This document shows, one piece after another, positions 39,516-52,073 of a stretch of DNA of 64,000 nt. Positions within the stretch are counted from its first letter, which is position 1. Every line of letters starts with the position of its first letter. The stretch is from Paragorgia papillata. Its lineage: Eukaryota > Cnidaria > Anthozoa > Scleralcyonacea > Coralliidae. Made by a program: the position numbers and the translations under genes. The stretch lies in contig JAWNZC010000013.1 in the NCBI GenBank assembly GCA_035771165.1, forward strand, positions 1,541,001-1,605,000, given 5' to 3'. Below the pieces are notes generated by a model. It was not told where the DNA came from, did no database searches, and saw only the letters and a program-made list of their open reading frames with translations.

Positions 39516-40190
39516 GATTTATGGGATATAAATCCCTCAAAATAACAAAGAAAACCGACTGGATCGTGTTTTAAATAATAGATAAAGACATAAATATCAA
39601 TATACGCACGTTATGACACAGTGATGATGATCAGCCTGCAAGAAAGTACACGAGTAAACGTGAACGTTAACTTATCATGATGTAAAGTGTCAGAAGTAAC
39701 ATTAGATACATGTAGCTTATTCAGATAAGTCAACTGGTAAATCGATATCTGTAATTTACTTGTAGTAATCTAAATCCCCCCCTAACAGATTTCTTAGCCA
39801 ATCAGAATATGGGGTCAAGATCTGTCCCTAACGACTTCATTGGCTCGGAGCGATCAAAGAAACGGCCAGTTCGACCAGAGGTTATCTCGCCGCTTTCAGC
39901 ATTCGGGGGGGAGTGGGTGGCGTAGAACCTCTGGGACCAGGGTACTCAATTGGATCTTTTGTGCACTAATTGAAAATTATTTATTTGTTGCAAAACGTAA
40001 AATTTTATTTTTTTATTTTACCTTTTTTTTTGTCAGTTTTTCATCATTGCTACGTTTTATAATGAACAGCATATTGGCATTTGGAACAATTACAAAAGTA
40101 TAGTATGACTTTTATATACTAAATCTTTGATATGTAATACGTATGTGCTACACGTGCTGCTACAGGAAACAATGTCCTAAGTAAGGGTTA
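39516..40190. other. Intergenic, nothing recognised
   Basis: AT-rich sequence without clear repeat or exon. Confidence 0.4.
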
Positions 40191-40363
40191 GAGAATGGTC
40201 ACGTGTGCTCTATGGGATATAAGAGTCCCGAGAATTAGATAGAAGACCACGAGGGTCCGGAGGCCCCGGGTCCGGTGGCCCTGGGTCCGGAGGCCCTGGT
40301 TCCGGAGGCCCCAGGTCTGGGGGCCCCCGAGATAGAGCACGAGTGACCATTCTCCAACCGTCT
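40191..40363. mobile_element. Inverted repeat enclosing a 15-bp GC minisatellite
   Basis: GAGAATGGTCACGTGTGCTC is mirrored at about 40341-40363. Inside are five copies of GGGTCCGGAGGCCCC (about 40253-40325). Confidence 0.65.
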
Positions 40364-40925
40364 TAGAGAATGGTTGCAACCACGAAGAAGTTTCAATTTT
40401 AACTATAAATGTGTTTTTTTGCGTCTAGCACGTTTACCGGATAATTTGCTCTATATAGACTACAGTGTAGTGACTCTATTGAATTCATTAGTGACTCTAT
40501 ATAGAGAGTTCACTGTGCTATGGCAAAAGAAAACAAAAGATCTTTGCAGTGGACTCTATATAGAGCTCACTAATATGTCTAATCTTGATGAATCAAAATA
40601 CTATGGAAATATAGAGCGTTGAAATACTCGATAGGGATTGGCCGAGTGGGTGCAACCAATCTATAAGAGTTAACTATATAGTTCAGAAAATGTTTTTACG
40701 AAGTATATACATTATAAAAATACACCTAGTGGCCAAATTTCTACCTTTACAGTAATGCTCCTATTCGCACGAGTTGTTTAGCACTGACGCCTAATTTTGT
40801 CATGTTTTTTTGACCACGTGAGACTTACCCAGCATTCATTAGGGGGTTAGACGTTATTACGACGCATGCGCCTACGGTGTTTTCGCTACCTTTCACTATC
40901 TATGCTTTCATTGGGCAGGTCTTGC

Positions 40926-43900
40926 TCAATCCCAGTACTTGATGAGTCCATCCCATCCACAAGTTACGACCTTGGATGTCTCGTGGGGATGCCAGGCGCA
41001 GCCAATACACACAGCATCGTGGGCTTTGAACTTACTAGAAAAACATTGAAAATAATACTTCCTTAGTTACGGACATACACGCTTTAACTTTACAGTTACG
41101 CATTGGAAAAAAGTCCAATTACTCCAGTGTTTCCTTATAGCTGTACCTGTAAAGTTTAGTTGTCTTCCAATCCCAGATAAATAATTTGCCATCGGCGTCA
41201 CCAGATATTACGTACCTAATTTCAAACGTTAAAACATAGTATCTAAACTGGAATCTTCGTATTTTACGTTTAGGCAAATTTATGCACGATAATGAATTAA
41301 AAACAATGTATATATGTATTTTTGGTACAATTAATTAAGCAATCATTCAATAGCAGCGTTTGGGTTCAAGCTAGCGCTCAATCGCGTTATTTAAAGGGCT
41401 TATGCAGCGAAAAAAAAGTTCTGGAGAGACTCACTTATTTCAAACAACTTTTGAAGTTATAAAGATTGACGTTTGCAGGTCTTCCATATCTCACTTCGTT
41501 CTTTAGACATTGAGATTTACGTGATATGCAAATAAATCACTTAGACGTCACACTGTATAATGACTTGTTGGAAAATCATAAAATCATTTAAATATTACTA
41601 AGGGGAAAACAAAAGATTTGTGTACGGCGAGAGCCATTCCGATACATAAAATCGTGATAGGCGCTTTAACGTTTTTCGGGTTTCCAGACCATTGCCTGAC
41701 CATATTTCCATTGACTATGACTTACTCTTGCAGTCGAGATAAATCAAAATTGTTCTTTACTCGACTTACCTTCCATCCGGTGAAAAATTCACTTGACACG
41801 CGTAACCAGCGACCATATGACCTTTGAACGTTTTCTTTCGATTTAAACGAAAACGATTTTGAACCCCGAAGATTGTAATTTGATTGTCCATTGACTGACA
41901 AGCCAACCATTTCCCTGATAAATGACAAAATAAAATCAGTGCATGTCTGTCTGTCTGTCCGTCCGTCCGTCCGTCCGTCCGTCCGTCCGTCCGTCCGTCC
42001 GTCCGTCCGCCGTCCGTCCGTCCGTCTCTCTGCCTGTCACTGTCTATCTATGTTTAAAATTCTTAGAAAGATGTGTTTAGAATTCTTAGAAAAATGTGTT
42101 CAATATTCTTAGAATAATGTGTTCAATATTCTTAGAAAAATGTGTTCAATATTCTTAGAATGTGTTCAATATTCTTAGAAAAATGTGTTCAATATTCTTA
42201 GAAAAATGTGTTCAATATTCTTAGAAAAAAGGGTTCAATATTCTTAGAAAAATGGGTTTAGAATTCGTAGAAAAATGTGTTCAATATTCTTAGAAAAATG
42301 TGTTCAATATTCTTAGAAAAATGGGTTTAGAATTCGTAGAAAAATGTGTTGGAAATTCCTAGAAAAATGTGTTCAGGATTTCTAAAAAAGAGTGTTTAGT
42401 ATTTTCAGAAATAATGTGTTAAAAATTCTACAAAAAATACATTTAAGTACGTACCGTTTGGGTGGACTGTTATTGACGGCATGGAGTGCATACTTGGCTC
42501 GGCAATATATTTGGCATCGACAGGAATATCCCTAAAAACAGTGAATGTAATTACTCTATTTGAACAATCTGAGTATGTAGAGAAAATAGTTTGGCTTGGT
42601 TGAGCAGGTTTTCGTTTGTGGAAGCGGTTAAAGGATGGGAAGCAGAAGTGAGGGGAACTTCCACTCTAACTCCCTAAATCATGCAGTCAGCTGCACAATT
42701 AATAACTTTATTGCCTATAGCAACTGGTGGTTAAACAGGGCGAAATGCCCCAATTCAACATGACTACCATGATGTAGGTGTTGATTTTACGGAGGGAGGA
42801 AAACCGGAGAACCCGGCGAAAAACCCTCGAAGCATAGGAGAGATCAACTATACGTAACTCTACTCACATAAGTTCAAAACTCGACAACGGGGTGATTCCC
42901 AAGCGGTCACCCATCTAAGTACTAACCCCGCCACCCGTGCTTCCTGAATGATAATTGATTATTTTATTAATAACTGATTGTTTCATATTATATTTATTAT
43001 TACGACACTCACCATTCCCAGATCCTCACGCTCTTGTCGTCCGATGTACTGACAAATTTTCTATTTTGGTCAACAAACGCAATCTGATTGACAGCTCCTA
43101 AATGTCTGGAAATTAGGCAACGTCAGTATAGAATAGAATAGAATAAAACTTTATTTCACGAGGGAAAAGACGTATTAACCAAAAGGTCCTTTTTGGTTAA
43201 TGCGTCTTTTCCCTCGTGAAATATTAGGTTATCTAACATACGGCCCTCAAATATAACAATAATTACAAAATGATATACTAAACAGAATACACTATATATA
43301 CATGCAGGGGGGAAAATAATGTTAAGTAGACTATAGTCAAGTAGAAATACATTTACAATTCAATAGAAATTTACAGTTTAAGCAAAACAAATCTTCTAGA
43401 TGGTCAATACAAGTAAGTTTATCAAGAAAGTAATAACGGAGTTTGTTTTTTTGTGGTAGTTATTCTTAATATTGTAGGAGCATCAGTAGTACTTGCTGAT
43501 GACATGGCGAGTTGCTTATATTTACTGTCTAACGAGTTAAAAAGAATCGAAGCACTGTAGAGAAATGTGCGCTTACCAAAATCAGTACGTGGGTAAGGCA
43601 GTTTCACAGTAGTTCACGTTACAACACTAAATATTTTCGTTGGCCTATATTTTTTAATAACTCATACAAGTAATAATCGTTTGGCGTTAGCCAGAGTGAA
43701 ATACCAAAGTCTGTTCCAAAAGCGACAATACAGTGCAGAAATTAACATTTTGAAGCCTGAAGACGAGTCTTTAGTATTTTATTCGGGCTAACGCCAGACG
43801 ATTTTATTCAGCACAGAGAGAGGTCCAAGCCTCGAAGTGTTAAACAGTACTTCCACACACATATTTTACCTGTCATATTCTTGAATTATTTCATTTGATC

Positions 43901-46900
43901 GAATGTCCCACTAAAGTAAAAGAGAAAAAAATAACAAGAAAAGTTTTACACGATCTGAAAAAAAGTAATTTAGGTATAAAATTTATAAATTATGTTAAAA
44001 ATTATATTAAAAAAAATTAAATTAAAAAATTTAAATTAAATTAAAAAACTATATTAAAAAAATTATATTTAAAAATTATTATAATTTGTAAATTACTTTC
44101 ACTTCAATTTAGTTTCGCTTATAGCGACTAGATTATCTTTAATAACGTTTTTCTTGCTTGTTACCCATGATCTGTTTAACAATTAGACAACGAACGAAAC
44201 GTGTCTAATAACGATACCGAAAAAGATGGCGTAACCACAATGCTTTGCGACCTCAAATTATCATGCTTAAATGAACACCGCTGCCAAACGTTTTGCGCAT
44301 GCGCGACGTCCGAGCTCGTCCTCAGAAAAAGAGCGGGAAAACACTGAAATATTTGGACTGGTCCGAGAGTCCGACACAAGAGTTAAAAATATAAGCAGGT
44401 AATTTGTGCATGGCTTCTTTGTCAATATTGTAACATATTCTGAAATTACCCCTTCGTAATTTTCTTTACCCTTTTTTTAAAACACAAATGAATAGTCGAG
44501 TCTTACTTAGTCTTCACTGTCTGGTTGTTGTCGCAACGGCTAGTTCCCACTTCTCTTGCAATGTTTACTCTAGCGAATTCACGCATGCGCAAACGTTTGG
44601 CAGCGGTGTTGCTTAAATGTACAAGTCGCCATCTTTTTCGGTGCGGTCAATTGTATAAGCCAACTAGTTGGACAAAATAAAAACCGGCAAGTGAAACCTC
44701 GGCCAAACGCGGGTTTTCTGCCATTGTTTAGCATTTGAAAATTGAAGCTCTCAGCCGTTCGCCCCATAAAATGTTACTTACTGTCAGTATCTTTTTGTCC
44801 GATGTACCACAAACAAAAAGATGTTGTTTATCCTAAAAATAAAATCACATGATTGCGAGTCCTGTCCAAAAAGTGATCGAACAAAAGACTGTGGAAATAC
44901 GTGTCCTTTTTCTCATATAACGTATGAGAAACGACCGCTGACCTCATTTTGCGTAATATGTTTATCAACCTCGTCCCCAGGGCCATTTGTGGGGGCTGGG
45001 CCAAGATGGCGGCCAAAATCAAAATGGCGGGAACAAATGGCCCTGGTGGAGGCTAGCTCAAAATGCGCATTTTATTAACTAGAAATCAGTTCTTTACACA
45101 GTAATTATACCTAATTACACCTGATGGTTTAAAATATAATTTCCCGTGCCGTGTGCAGGAACAACAGACAAGGTCAAAATACAATTTAAAAAAAAATACA
45201 AAATCAAACCGTCTGATATACGCCATAAGCTCTTGACCAATCAGAGGCTGAGATAGCCTGGCCTCCACCAGGGCCATTTCCCTACAAATCGCCCTGGGTA
45301 CGAGGTTGTATGTTTATTTAACTGTGGGCTCAACCGCGCCTGCAGTCCACTCAATCCAGTTATAAATAAATATATTTGTAAGAAAATGGTCAGCGGTTAC
45401 TGCCATGGGAGAAATGACCCATGAGCCGCCATCTTGGATTGGTCACCTTTTGCCAGTCATCGATATAGGGCACCCGAAGTCCTATACTCCTATTATATAA
45501 GAGGGCGTCGGCAAAGAGGATGACAAAAACGAACAAACAAACAAACAAACAAACAAACAAACAAACAAACAAACGAAGGAAGGAAGGAAGGAAGGAAGGA
45601 AGGGAGGGAGGAAGGAAGGAAGGAAGGAACAAACAAACAAACAAACAAACAAACAAACAAACAAACAAACAAACAAACAAACAAACAAACAAACAAACAA
45701 ACAAACGAACGAATAGATAAATCAAAAACAAGAACTAATTTGTTATGTATCGATGTAACAACAACACGCAGAAAACTGTACTGTACCTCATCAGGATTAA
45801 ACTTCACACAGTATGGAACCTTTCTGTTTGTAAACTTTCCCGAGCATTGACCTAAACCAGTTTAAACCGTATATTATTGTTGATTTCATATTACTTTACC
45901 GCCGTGTGTTGCGAAGTCTGTCGGGAAGTTCCGAAGTTCGTTCGGAACTTGGCAACTGCGTAAACAAGGTTGCTAAATTATCCAATCAGATTGCGAGCTG
46001 TGAATCAAAGCGCATTTTGATTGGATAATTGGCAACCTTGTTTACGTAGTTCCCAATTTCCGAACGAACTTCGCACCACACGGTGGCAAAATAATATGAA
46101 ATCAATAGTAACATAAAGCAATGTTCCTAATGCTCTGAAGATATTCGAATAACGAGGCTCGGAGGCTATGTCACTAATCTCTATATCAGGTTGCGGAATC
46201 GAGTCCCTCTCTCCTCCACAGAGGTTACATTTCGGAGATTGGAGGTTCCGGGGGTCGTCGGAGATGCTCGGAGGCGTCAGCTGGACATAAGTAGTGCGGG
46301 CGAAACTAGTCCAACGGAAAATTACATTTAGCCTCCGCCAGATTTCTGTCGGTTTCTTGCACAAGATGTCGGTTTCTTGCATGACTTGCCAATTCACGGA
46401 TAACTAAGCCATCCACGGCTATATTAGTAACATATTTGTTGGTAAGTGATTATGACATGTTTATAACATTGAACTAAAAATAACTGGAACGCTACGTTCA
46501 ACCGGAAGTTTGAAGCCAAATTATGCAAGTCGTACCCAGCCTTTCCACGAAAAAACAAACACGGCCAAAACAAAAAAGTAGAAACACGCGTGGAAGTGCG
46601 TGTCTGGGAGTCAAAACTGGCTTCATGGGAGTCAAATTTTGGCTTCAAGATTTGTATGCGCAGTTTACTGAACGTAGCGTTCCAGTTATTTTTAGTTCAA
46701 TGGTTTATAATATGTCTCTCTTGTAAAAAAGACAAAATATACTCAGTTTTTTGCCGTTTAATATATCAGACGAAGACTGACGAAGCAGAGGATAACATAC
46801 TTATATCGGCCGACGTGTAGCTCACATTGAAACAACGAACTTTCCTAGTTTGTCCACACATTCAATTAACTGTGGTCGTGTATATAACCGTGTAACCAAC

Positions 46901-49900
46901 CTCGTCCCCAGGGCCATTTGTGGGGGCTGGGCCAAGATGGCGGCCAAAAACAAAATGGCGGGAACAAATGGCCCTGGCACAGGCTGCAAAAAATGAGTCC
47001 TATTTTGACTCATTTTTTACTCGGACTCAGGCTTCACTAAGTTTAACGCGCCTAGTCAGGCTCAATTTTTTCTGAATATTTAGTTCAGCTTGACTGACCC
47101 AAACTGAAAACAATCAAAACATTCATTTCCAAATACATTGTCGAATTATTAAAATAAATAGACTTTTAATAAATATCTGTAAATGCTTATTATTTATCAT
47201 TTGCTTCACCGTTGTACCAAATTCGCAAGAAACTGGATTGCCGTTGTCTGGCCGGGCCGCCTTGTTTCCGTGAGTTTTCGGTGGATTCAATTCAGCGTTT
47301 TGAAAAACATTTAGGCTTTGTTTAGTCGAGAATCCTTGTTTGAAAAAAAGCCTGCTTCTCAATGACCAAACATGTAAATTCTGTCCTGTGTTGTACTTTC
47401 CTTTCGCAGCCAAAATACTTTTTGACTTTGTTCACCAAGCTTTTGTTCGCCCGATTTAGAAAACACTCTGAATTGCCGTCCCATGGACTTCGTTGTATGG
47501 CAGCCAGGGCACAGAGACGACACGACCCATCATTACATATTCTTCCGACGTTTTTACGAGTGTTTCGCTAGCTTTCCTCGCATTTTCATTCATTTTGAAG
47601 TTGTTTTTAACAGCCGGCAATTCTGGTATCACTTATTTAATATAATTTGAGCCCTATAAACAAATGCCTGCGAGTTAGCCTGCCGCCCGCCTTGTTTCCA
47701 CCAATCAGAATACCTAAAACATCCAATGTTATCTCGACCAATCAAATGTGGTGATAGCTCAGCCTGTGCCAGGGCCATTTGTTTTTGGCCGCCATCTTGG
47801 CCCAGCCCCCACAAATGGTCCTGGGGATGAGGTTGCCGTGTAACCTATATTCGAGGTTGCCGTGTAACCTTTTTTCGTTTACTCTTTCGCTATCCGCCCG
47901 CACTCCTTATGTCCAGCTGACGATTTCGACGCATCTCCGACGATCCCCGACATAGATGATCTCCGAAAGAACCTCTGCGGAGGAGAGAGATCGAGTCCCG
48001 TCAAGAGAAGAGAGTTTTCTGAGTTTTAGAATCTAACGACAGCTTGCATGTAAAATGCAAAACATTACAAATATCGATATTGTTTACCTGTTTCTGTGTC
48101 CCACAATTTACAGTATCTGTCGTAAGAGGCACTCAAGAAAGTTGCACCATCGTTGTTAAAACAAATATCGCGAACAGCTTTACTATGGCCTACAACACAA
48201 AACAAATTATCAATGCTACTCTACTTAAACTAAATAACAAATTTCTACTTCGCATTACGCCTCAAACTAACTAAAGCCGGAAGAACTAACCATTAAATGT
48301 TCTGACAAGTCGTCGGTCGCCATAAACTTCCCACAGCTTTAAAAAGAAAACATTTCATAAAATAAAACTTTAATGCACTGTAAATTTCAAGTACCAAAAC
48401 TTCCTCCCTTGAAGATTAAAACTTAAGCCCTGCTCAAACGAGAACGCAAGTCATCGCAAGTTTTAGCTTGTGCTTGCTTGTGTCTCGTTTGATCGCCAGC
48501 TTGCGATGACTTGCGGTGACTTGTGTTAGCTTGCGACTAATTTGATCTTGTTCAAATTTCATCGCAAGTTTTCTTCAACTTGCGAGAGCTTGCGAAACGT
48601 TTGAACACAAAACACAATTTCGTGCTCCGTCGCCATAGAAACTGCCATGAGAACTAGCGAAAAGGCGTGGGAACTAGCGAAAGTGCGGAACTTACGACGA
48701 CTTGTGCCGACGTTTGACTGGTGCATGGCATCGCAAGTCGTCGTAAGCTAACTTGCGTTCTCGTTTGATTAGGGCTTTACTCTCCTTGCGGGAGTATTCG
48801 TTTTTCGGGAAAAAGTTACCCTATTTCGGTGTGCAATAACTAGCCTGCTAATGATTGAAGTTAGAGTTCCAGATGTGGAGAATAGATTGATGCTTAGAAA
48901 AATGACCCTTAGACATAGCGGGACTTTTCTATGGAATTCATTTGACAAATCAATTACTCAATCCAAATCTTTAAAACTATTTCAGAATAATCTAAAATCA
49001 CTATTATTCACAATGCTGAATTAGGACCGATATTCTTCAAATAGAATCTATATAATATACTCGTGTATTATCATGACTTCTATGCTCCCCATCAGGTACA
49101 TGGTGATTGGTGTTTTTTACAAACTCTTTCGAGTTTCAAAACCAATCTACCATTTATACCAAATATCCAATAAATATCCATTTCTTACAGATTACATTAC
49201 ATAAGAACATATACTGTATATATGTGTGTGTGTATGTATACACATTGTATCTGTAATTTAACTTAATTAACCCGCGTCAATAATATTATCTGTAATTAAT
49301 ACTAACTACTAATATTTCACATGTAATTATGGTATGATAAATTAAATGATTGATTGATTGATTGAGATTAGAATGGAAGTTTTAACCGAGCTTTATAAGA
49401 TCCCTAACCCGTCGCAAGCATGGCTTACTCACTTTAACTTTGCAGTCCATGCTACATGACAACAGTAAGTGTGCTGACTTAGGGAAAAACCTGACAGCAG
49501 AAACTCCTTTTGTGTGGCCAGACCTAAAAGATAGAGGTTAGAATAAGTTAGTTAGTTGGTTGGTTGATCGATTGGTTGATTGGCTAATTGGTTAGTTATA
49601 GTTGGGTAGTTATATAATAGTCAGTCATATAGTCGGTCATATAGTCGGTCAGTCAGTCAGAGTTAGCAGCCTGGACACGAGGCAAAGTTTCTATTTAGTT
49701 TCTATTTGGGAGCTGGGCGCAAAGGGAAAGACTGGGGAGAAAAAGCAGGCACAGCTCCGCTAACGTCATGAAGCCGCTTTAGCTCCCAGTCCCACAGGCC
49801 ACAGCGCAGCCACAGAAAAGCCTAGGATCTCCACAGCCTGGTTCCCAGGCCTCTCTTTTTAACGTCGAGCGGCAGACCGAATTGTGAGAGGCCTGGAATA

Positions 49901-51638
49901 AAATGTTTTGCCTGGCCCCAAATCTGGCCCCAAATTATACAGGCACCAAACGACCGTTTGGCGGAAAACCAAGGCAGATAACACTCACGTCGGTCTGCAC
50001 AATTCTTTATAACATCATATAGCAAGGTTGGTCTACTGCCGAAACGTTAAAAAGCATATTTCGATTTGTATAAATGTGTTTCAACACAATCACTTCCTAC
50101 GCCGAACACTACTTTATAAAGCCTCGTATGTAACAACCTTTTAACGTAATGTAAAACAAAGAAACCTACTCGTTTGTTGTCTGCTAGTCAAGAAGAAGTT
50201 TGTTTAAGTGCCCTCGTTCATAAAGATGAAAGAATCCGAGCTCCAGCAGGATTCATGATAGATAAAGATGAACATTTTCCGCTAGTCCTCTTGCTCGATC
50301 CCTATTCTGTGACGTCACCAAAATACATTCGAGAGAAAAGAGGACTAGGAACTAGTCTGGGATCTCCACATTCGGCAGAAAAAAACACAAATAAATTCCC
50401 GAACCTTGAATGCATCGAAAAAATTCGAAAAAAAACATGCTCTTGCCAAAATCCAGCCTTTGCCAGAGCGTTTTCCCGCCCCACCGCATCCGCGCGAAAG
50501 CTCTGGGGACGACGTTGATACTTACCAAGTATGAATGTGACGTTTTGGTAGAAAACATCTCTCTGGTGGTTCATCAGTCTTCAGATTGATACCAATGTCT
50601 TGTGGGATGTGGAGATAAGAGCGGCCTTGATAATCATAGGCGTCTTTTACTAAAACACAACACGATAATACTGATTACTACATATACTACCAAAAGGGCA
50701 CTCAGAGACTGCATATACCTCCGCCAGCTGATTATTATTAAAGATGTTCGAAAATAAGAGGAGCCATCCCGCTAACCACTGGCTAGCTCACAGACCATGT
50801 AGGTCTGACCGTGTAGACCTGTGGACCTTGCTCACAGACCGTGTAGGTCAGACCGTGTAGGTCTATTTTGGTAAAAGTGCAATCAAGAATTTTATTCATT
50901 CATTCATACACGTGTAGTGTATGAATGAATAAAATTCTTGATTGCACTTTTACCAAAATTATGCAAAAAATATTTGGGCTAAGGAGCGCAATCAAGCATT
51001 TCCAAAAATGAAGAATGGAGTTCACTGATTTCAAATGACTGTGGTTTAGACAAGAGTATATTCGATCAATTATGATTTGCTCATACTTTAAATTGTTTTT
51101 AAATGGTGTATAACCTTCTTTACTAGAAACCCTTCCTCATAGGTGGTACGCGCACATTCGCAGCTAGGTTTTTTTTCAACCCGCGCATCTTCTCACTCGC
51201 CCCAGTTCTCTGGTCGAAATCTCAATCTCGTACCCAGGGCCCTTGCTCGGCACACCCTAAGCGAGTAGACTCCCTCGAGACTCTACTCAAGTGTGACGTC
51301 ACTTACTGTGTAACGTCGACTTCTCTTCAACAGGTTTGTCGTCATCCTTCTTTGTCTTATTCTTCTTGGCCAATTCGTATTCCTCCAGTTTGCCAGATTC
51401 TTCCTGTGGGTGATGAATTAATTATATATATATATATATATTAGCGATAATGCAACGCTCACTACCCTTGTGGAAGTTTGAGCACTCTGGGCCCATGCGC
51501 ACTTCACGCTATCTGAATGTACTTCACCGATGCGGTTGTCACCGACGATCGCATGTGTATAATTGATGAAATTCATTCAGATTGTTCCAAGCTACACTGA
51601 TGAGCTGTTGTACAGCGAAACACCATGTCTGTAGATTG

Positions 51639-51697
<59 letters not shown>

Positions 51698-51993
51698 TTT
51701 GAAGATTTGTAATCCAGGCATAATGTAGTAAATAAGTGTCTCCGGACTATATTATTAAAGTTTTGAGCTTTCAACTCGGTTCTATACACAGACCTGGTTA
51801 GCAACGCGTCCCATCACAACCAATCAAACGCCACCTATTCCTAACATCGCACCAATCAGACGCTCTCGTCGAATACAATTACGTGAGGAACAGCGCGAAC
51901 ATTCTAATACACCGTTAAACTTTTCTGAAGAAGACTCGAAGAACCGAGTTGAAAGCTCAAAACTTTAATAATATAGTCCGGAGAACACTTATT

Positions 51994-52073
<80 letters not shown>

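Larger units (their letters stand above)
46150..48010. mobile_element. Large inverted-repeat composite
   Basis: Arms near 46190-46310 (GAGTCCCTCTCTCCTCC, CGGAGATG.TCGG, CAGCTGGACATAAG) are mirrored near 47893-48005. It encloses the 46467-46702 MITE and the 46895-47836 element. Confidence 0.6.
51459..51696 (+). mobile_element. Hammerhead-bearing repeat, copy 2
   Basis: Second copy of the 12757-12976 repeat, with small indels (it lacks about 12 bp after CTTCACCGATG). It runs through the hammerhead into a (TA)n tract of about 55 bp. Confidence 0.6.
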
